Part shown: piece after piece, positions 14,902 through 17,523 of the stretch | Layout: each line of letters opens with the position of its first letter | Position numbering within the stretch: the stretch's first letter is position 1 | Origin: Thiomargarita sp. | Lineage (GTDB): Bacteria > Pseudomonadota > Gammaproteobacteria > Beggiatoales > Beggiatoaceae | DNA: 17,523 nt | Direction of reading: 5' to 3' | Assembly: GCA_030635005.1 (NCBI GenBank) | Contig: DAOVZS010000023.1 | Span: 1-17,523, forward strand | Position numbers and translations under genes: made by a program | The notes under the pieces: model-generated | The model's input: the letters and a program-made list of their open reading frames with translations, nothing else | Database searches by the model: none | What the model was told of the DNA's origin: nothing

Positions 14902-14999
14902 ATAAATTACCTGTCATATCGGGTAAAACATGTGACACTTTACGTGCTATTATTCGTCACGCTGGTTTGACTGTTGAAAAGTTTCTTAAATTGCTGTAG
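14898..14999 (+). pseudogene. hicA: hicA toxin remnant with the central part deleted
   Basis: The reading frame gives only 33 residues. It starts MNKLPVISGKTC, which is a standard HicA N-terminus (MSKLPVVSGKEV-type), and jumps directly to DTLRAIIRHAGLTVEKFLKLL, a standard HicA C-terminus (GTLRSILRQAGLSVEEFL-type), followed by TAG. HicA proteins are usually about 60-80 residues. The missing part is the double-stranded-RNA-binding-like core with the catalytic histidine in the GSHxxL motif. The frame is kept across the gap, so the loss looks like a clean in-frame deletion of roughly 30-45 codons. The ATG overlaps the hicB stop codon. No RNase activity is expected. Confidence 0.85.
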
Positions 15000-15009
15000 T
15001 TTTTTTCTC

Positions 15010-15025
15010 GTTCCAAGGCAGGAAC
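15010..15025. repeat. Small hairpin upstream of ribBX
   Basis: GTTCC and GGAAC pair around the loop AAGGCA in the 59-nt gap between the hicA remnant and ribBX, just after a T run (15000-15006). It is not followed by T on the plus strand, and on the minus strand it is followed by an A-rich run, so it is not a terminator in either direction. Function unknown; it may be a small dispersed repeat. Confidence 0.4.
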
Positions 15026-15058
15026 ATCATTGTCATTAAGTTAAGCTTGTAACACACC

Positions 15059-16171
15059 ATGCCCCTAAATACTATCGAAGAACTGATTTCTGATATTCAG
15101 CAAGGAAAAATGATCATCCTCATGGATGATGAAGATCGAGAAAATGAAGGTGATTTAGTCATGGCTGCCCCAAAAGTACGACCTGAAGATATTAACTTCA
15201 TGGCACGTTATGGGCGTGGTTTGATTTGTCTCACTTTGACTAAAGAACGTTGTCAGCAATTACAATTGCCTTTAATGGTTAATGAAAATAAAGCTGCATT
15301 AGAAACTAATTTTACCGTTTCAATAGAATCGGCTAAAGGAGTCACGACAGGTATTTCAGCAGCAGATCGTTCCACAACGATTCGTGCTGCTGTAGAAAAG
15401 AATGCTAAACCATCAGATTTAGTCCAACCTGGGCATATTTTTCCACTTATGGCACAACCCGGTGGTGTATTAAGACGTGCTGGGCATACAGAGGCAGGTT
15501 GTGATTTGGCACGCTTAGCAGGCTTAGAATCCGCAGCCGTTATTGTAGAAATTCTCAATGAGGATGGTACAATGGCACGTCGTTCGGATTTAGAAAAATT
15601 TTCTCAACAACATGATTTGAAAATAGGGACTATTGCAGATTTAATCCATTTTCGGGTTGAACATGAAAAGACAATAGAACGCATCACAAGCTGTTTATGG
15701 CCTACTGAATTTGGTGAGTTTCAATTGATCACCTATCAAGATAGCATTGATGATACACTACATTTTGCCTTAGTGAAGGGAGAAATACAAAAACAAGAGG
15801 CGACACTGGTACGTGTACATATTCATAATACATTATGTGATTTAACCGCCAGTACACATAAAGAATGTGGGTGGCCTTTGCATGATGCACTCAGGCGTAT
15901 CGCACAAGAAGAATGTGGTGTGATGGTGATATTACATCAACATGAAAATGTAGCAACTCTGCTTAATCGTATTCATTATTGTTGTAGTAGTGCAACACAA
16001 CCTGCACTTCCCCCGTCACACGATTTACGAACACATGGTTTGGGTGCACAAATTTTATTAGATTTAGGGATACGCAAAATGCGACTACTCAGTGCGCCCA
16101 AAAAAATACATGCTCTTTCTGGTTTTGGACTAGAAGTTGTTGATTATATTGATGAGAGACAAAAGTCATGA
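15059..16171 (+). CDS. ribBX: RibBX: DHBP synthase fused to a GTP cyclohydrolase II-like domain lacking zinc ligands
   Basis: The N-terminal domain (about 1-200) is 3,4-dihydroxy-2-butanone 4-phosphate synthase, which makes the four-carbon precursor of riboflavin from ribulose 5-phosphate. Its signatures are all present: DDEDRENEGD (23-32), FMARYGRGLICL, GISAADRSTTI (98-108), PGHIFPL and RAGHTEA (140-146). The C-terminal domain (about 205-370) resembles RibA, but in the zinc site (C-x10-C-x-C in RibA), aligned on ECGWPL (269-274), the first two cysteines are N and K and only C270 remains. It is therefore unlikely to act as GTP cyclohydrolase II. Such fusions are common in Proteobacteria and are called RibBX; a separate ribA is expected elsewhere. 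No Shine-Dalgarno sequence and no room for an FMN riboswitch upstream. ribH overlaps the end by 4 nt. Confidence 0.93.
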   Translation: MPLNTIEELISDIQQGKMIILMDDEDRENEGDLVMAAPKVRPEDINFMARYGRGLICLTLTKERCQQLQLPLMVNENKAALETNFTVSIESAKGVTTGISAADRSTTIRAAVEKNAKPSDLVQPGHIFPLMAQPGGVLRRAGHTEAGCDLARLAGLESAAVIVEILNEDGTMARRSDLEKFSQQHDLKIGTIADLIHFRVEHEKTIERITSCLWPTEFGEFQLITYQDSIDDTLHFALVKGEIQKQEATLVRVHIHNTLCDLTASTHKECGWPLHDALRRIAQEECGVMVILHQHENVATLLNRIHYCCSSATQPALPPSHDLRTHGLGAQILLDLGIRKMRLLSAPKKIHALSGFGLEVVDYIDERQKS

Positions 16172-16632
16172 GTATTATTATTGAAGGAGATTTTACTAAT
16201 TGTAACGCACCGTATGCAATTGTAGTGGGGCGATTTAATAATTTTATCACTGAAAAATTGCTTACTGGCGCCTTAGATACTTTAAAACGGCATGGTGTGG
16301 CAGATGAGAAAATCAGTGTGATATGGGCACCGGGGGCGTATGAACTGCCTTTGGTAACGCAACGTTTAGCAGCCAGTAAGAAATATGTTGCACTTATTGC
16401 TATCGGTGCTATTATTCGAGGCAGTACGCCACATTTTGATTATGTTGCTAGCGAGTGTGCAAAAGGATTAGCCACTGTTTCTCTGCAATATGATATTCCA
16501 ATCGCATTTGGTGTTTTGACAGTAGATAGCATTGAACAAGCGATTGAGCGCGCAGGTACTAAAGCAGGTAACAAAGGAAATGATGCTGCCATGTCAGCAA
16601 TTGAAATGGTAAGTTTATTTCAAAAATTGTAA
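16168..16632 (+). CDS. ribH: 6,7-dimethyl-8-ribityllumazine synthase
   Basis: Condenses 3,4-dihydroxy-2-butanone 4-phosphate, the product of the gene before it, with 5-amino-6-ribitylaminouracil to give lumazine, the direct precursor of riboflavin. The 154-residue sequence has VVGRFNNFI (19-27, ring-stacking F23), WAPGAYELP (53-61), GAIIRGSTPHFDYV with the catalytic H89, and FGVLTVDSIEQAIERAGTKAGNKG (114-137). Length fits the family (E. coli 156). Its ATG overlaps the ribBX stop (ATGA), so the two are translationally coupled. In related bacteria nusB follows directly; here a toxin-antitoxin pair intervenes. Confidence 0.98.
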   Translation: MSIIIEGDFTNCNAPYAIVVGRFNNFITEKLLTGALDTLKRHGVADEKISVIWAPGAYELPLVTQRLAASKKYVALIAIGAIIRGSTPHFDYVASECAKGLATVSLQYDIPIAFGVLTVDSIEQAIERAGTKAGNKGNDAAMSAIEMVSLFQKL

Positions 16633-16658
16633 TTTCTGAGCGTTCAAAAATAATTTAT

Positions 16659-16673
16659 TCCTTAAGTTAAGGA
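16659..16673. promoter_or_regulatory. Palindrome, candidate operator of the toxin-antitoxin pair
   Basis: TCCTTAAGTTAAGGA is a 15-nt perfect odd palindrome located about 37 nt before the antitoxin start, in a 77-nt gap. Phd/YefM antitoxins repress their own promoter by binding such inverted repeats, so an autoregulatory operator is the likely reading. A short direct repeat TAATTTA (16651-16657 and 16691-16697) flanks it. Confidence 0.45.
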
Positions 16674-16709
16674 TAACTTTTGTGAATAAATAATTTAGGA
16701 GAAAACACC

Positions 16710-16931
16710 ATGAATAGTAAAATAGTTGATGTGACTGAGGTACAAACACATCTAACAGAATTATTATCTCTAGTCGAACAGGGAACACAAGTTATTATTT
16801 CGAAGAACAAAATGCCAATGGCACGTTTAATGCCTATGGTTTTACCTCATCATATACTACCACGTATACCTGGATTACATGCGGGTTCTACTTGGACAAG
16901 TGAAGATTTTGATGAACCATTAGATTGGTAA
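16710..16931 (+). CDS. Phd/YefM-family antitoxin
   Basis: A 73-residue protein with the Phd/YefM N-terminal DNA-binding fold: VDVTEVQTHLTELLSLVEQGTQVIISKNKMPMARLMP, where the second helix and the strand ending in ARLMP are the hallmarks. The C-terminal tail, rich in D, E and W (STWTSEDFDEPLDW), is typical of the disordered toxin-binding part that inserts in the PIN active-site cleft. A strong AGGAG precedes the ATG. It is followed after 9 nt by the PIN toxin, and preceded by a palindrome that may be its operator. Together they form a type II toxin-antitoxin module between ribH and nusB. Confidence 0.92.
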   Translation: MNSKIVDVTEVQTHLTELLSLVEQGTQVIISKNKMPMARLMPMVLPHHILPRIPGLHAGSTWTSEDFDEPLDW

Positions 16932-16940
16932 GGAATAAAA

Positions 16941-17327
16941 GTGAGATTTTTATTAGATACACACACTTTTATTTGGTGGTACAATGAGCCTGATAAACTG
17001 TCGTTACAAGTACGCGCATTACTTCAAAATAGTGAAAATATTATATTGCTCAGTGTGGTTACTCCTTGGGAAATGCAAATAAAACTCCAAACAGGAAAAT
17101 TAAAACTGGATATTCCTTTAGATAAAATGCTTGAAAATCAATTGCAAGCAAATAATATTGATCTATTACCAGTAACACTTCCCCATGTTTTAGCATTGCA
17201 GAATTTACCTTATCACCACAAAGATCCATTTGATCGTTTACTTATTGCTCAATCTAATGTTGAAAAAGCGATACTTCTGAGTAAAGATGCCATTTTTTCA
17301 AAATATAATATTAAATTATTATGGTAA
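16941..17327 (+). CDS. VapC-like PIN-domain toxin
   Basis: A 128-residue PIN-domain ribonuclease of the sort that cleaves tRNA or other RNA when released from its antitoxin. The metal-binding acidic residues are in place: D6 in FLLDTHTF, E44 in TPWEMQIK, D95/D98 in HHKDPFDRLLIAQ and D116 in LSKDAIF, so it looks active. The LLDTHTFIWW start and HxxDPFDRLLIAQA-type motif mark the subgroup paired with Phd/YefM antitoxins. The start is GTG at 16941 with AAGGA 7-8 nt upstream, partly within the antitoxin stop codon (TAAGGA), implying coupled translation. Substrate unknown. Confidence 0.93.
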   Translation: MRFLLDTHTFIWWYNEPDKLSLQVRALLQNSENIILLSVVTPWEMQIKLQTGKLKLDIPLDKMLENQLQANNIDLLPVTLPHVLALQNLPYHHKDPFDRLLIAQSNVEKAILLSKDAIFSKYNIKLLW

Positions 17328-17353
17328 ATTCCTCTTATTTAAATCTAAAAAAT

Positions 17354-17523
17354 AATGCCAGCCAAAAAAAGATTTTCTCCTAAAGCCCGTAGTGCCGCAC
17401 GTCAATGTATTTTACAAGCATTATATCAATGGCAACTTACTGGGTTAAATACAAAATTAATAGAAATGCAATTCTTGAGTGAAGAAGAATCTTTAGACAA
17501 TATGTATCAAGCAGATATTGAGT
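17354..17523 (+). CDS. nusB: NusB transcription antitermination factor (partial, N-terminal 56 residues)
   Basis: The frame from ATG at 17354 reads MPAKKRFSPKARSAARQCIL, then QALYQWQLTGLNTKLIEMQF, to the window end. ARxxARxxxLQALYxWQL followed by an acidic helix is the N-terminal signature of NusB, which with NusE (S10) binds boxA RNA during rRNA antitermination. About 56 of some 140 residues are inside the window. The 26-nt gap after the PIN toxin has no clear Shine-Dalgarno sequence. ribBA/ribBX-ribH-nusB is a widespread order, which supports the call. Confidence 0.9.

Noticed and set aside
15000..15058. FMN riboswitch in front of the riboflavin genes
   Set aside because: The gap is only 59 nt, far shorter than the aptamer, and shows none of its conserved helices; it holds only a T run and a 5-bp hairpin.
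15253..15558. 101-codon open frame on the minus strand
   Set aside because: Antisense to the well-conserved DHBP synthase domain of ribBX.

Overview
The window is AT-rich bacterial chromosome carrying a gammaproteobacterial core gene set. The gene order (tig-clpP-clpX-lon, coaD next to an Alvin-type 2[4Fe-4S] ferredoxin, ribB-type fusion-ribH-nusB), a ferredoxin very close to that of purple sulfur bacteria, and TAACTGA heptamer repeats directly in front of start codons together suggest a sulfur-oxidising member of the Thiotrichales, most likely Beggiatoaceae. The lineage is an inference; the repeats are read directly from the sequence.

Layout. 1-5245 (minus strand) is a proteostasis block read tig > clpP > clpX > lon: ribosome-bound chaperone, protease core, unfoldase and a second ATP-dependent protease. 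lon runs off the left edge just before its catalytic serine. 5281-5471 (minus) holds tRNA-Leu(UAG) and tRNA-Lys(CUU), preceded by an intrinsic terminator that closes the coaD-ferredoxin unit at 5627-6397. From 6398 an AT-rich divergent gap ends in five TAACTGA-type heptamers that abut the start codon of an 809-residue membrane-anchored GTPase-like protein (6565-8994, plus). Convergent to it is a solitary rnfC (9029-10366), with typA/bipA (10498-12327) upstream of it on the same strand. From 12403 everything is on the plus strand: an orphan TRAP-type solute-binding protein, rsmE, a possible phage tail-terminator-like protein, hicB with an internally deleted hicA remnant, ribBX (DHBP synthase fused to a GTP cyclohydrolase II-like domain without its zinc ligands), ribH, a Phd/VapC-type toxin-antitoxin pair, and the start of nusB, which runs off the right edge.

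The most interesting signals are non-coding. TAACTGA-type direct repeats sit 1-2 nt from the start codons of lon and of the GTPase gene, where a Shine-Dalgarno sequence would be expected. Such repeats are known from marine Beggiatoaceae as candidate post-transcriptional regulatory sites. In front of lon the array also takes in the clpX stop codon. Two 19-nt intergenic hairpins (9002-9020 and 10451-10469) share one architecture with compensated stem changes, as expected of a dispersed structured element. One decayed and one apparently intact toxin-antitoxin module bracket the riboflavin genes, the intact one splitting ribH from nusB. No intergenic stretch exceeds about 170 bases.
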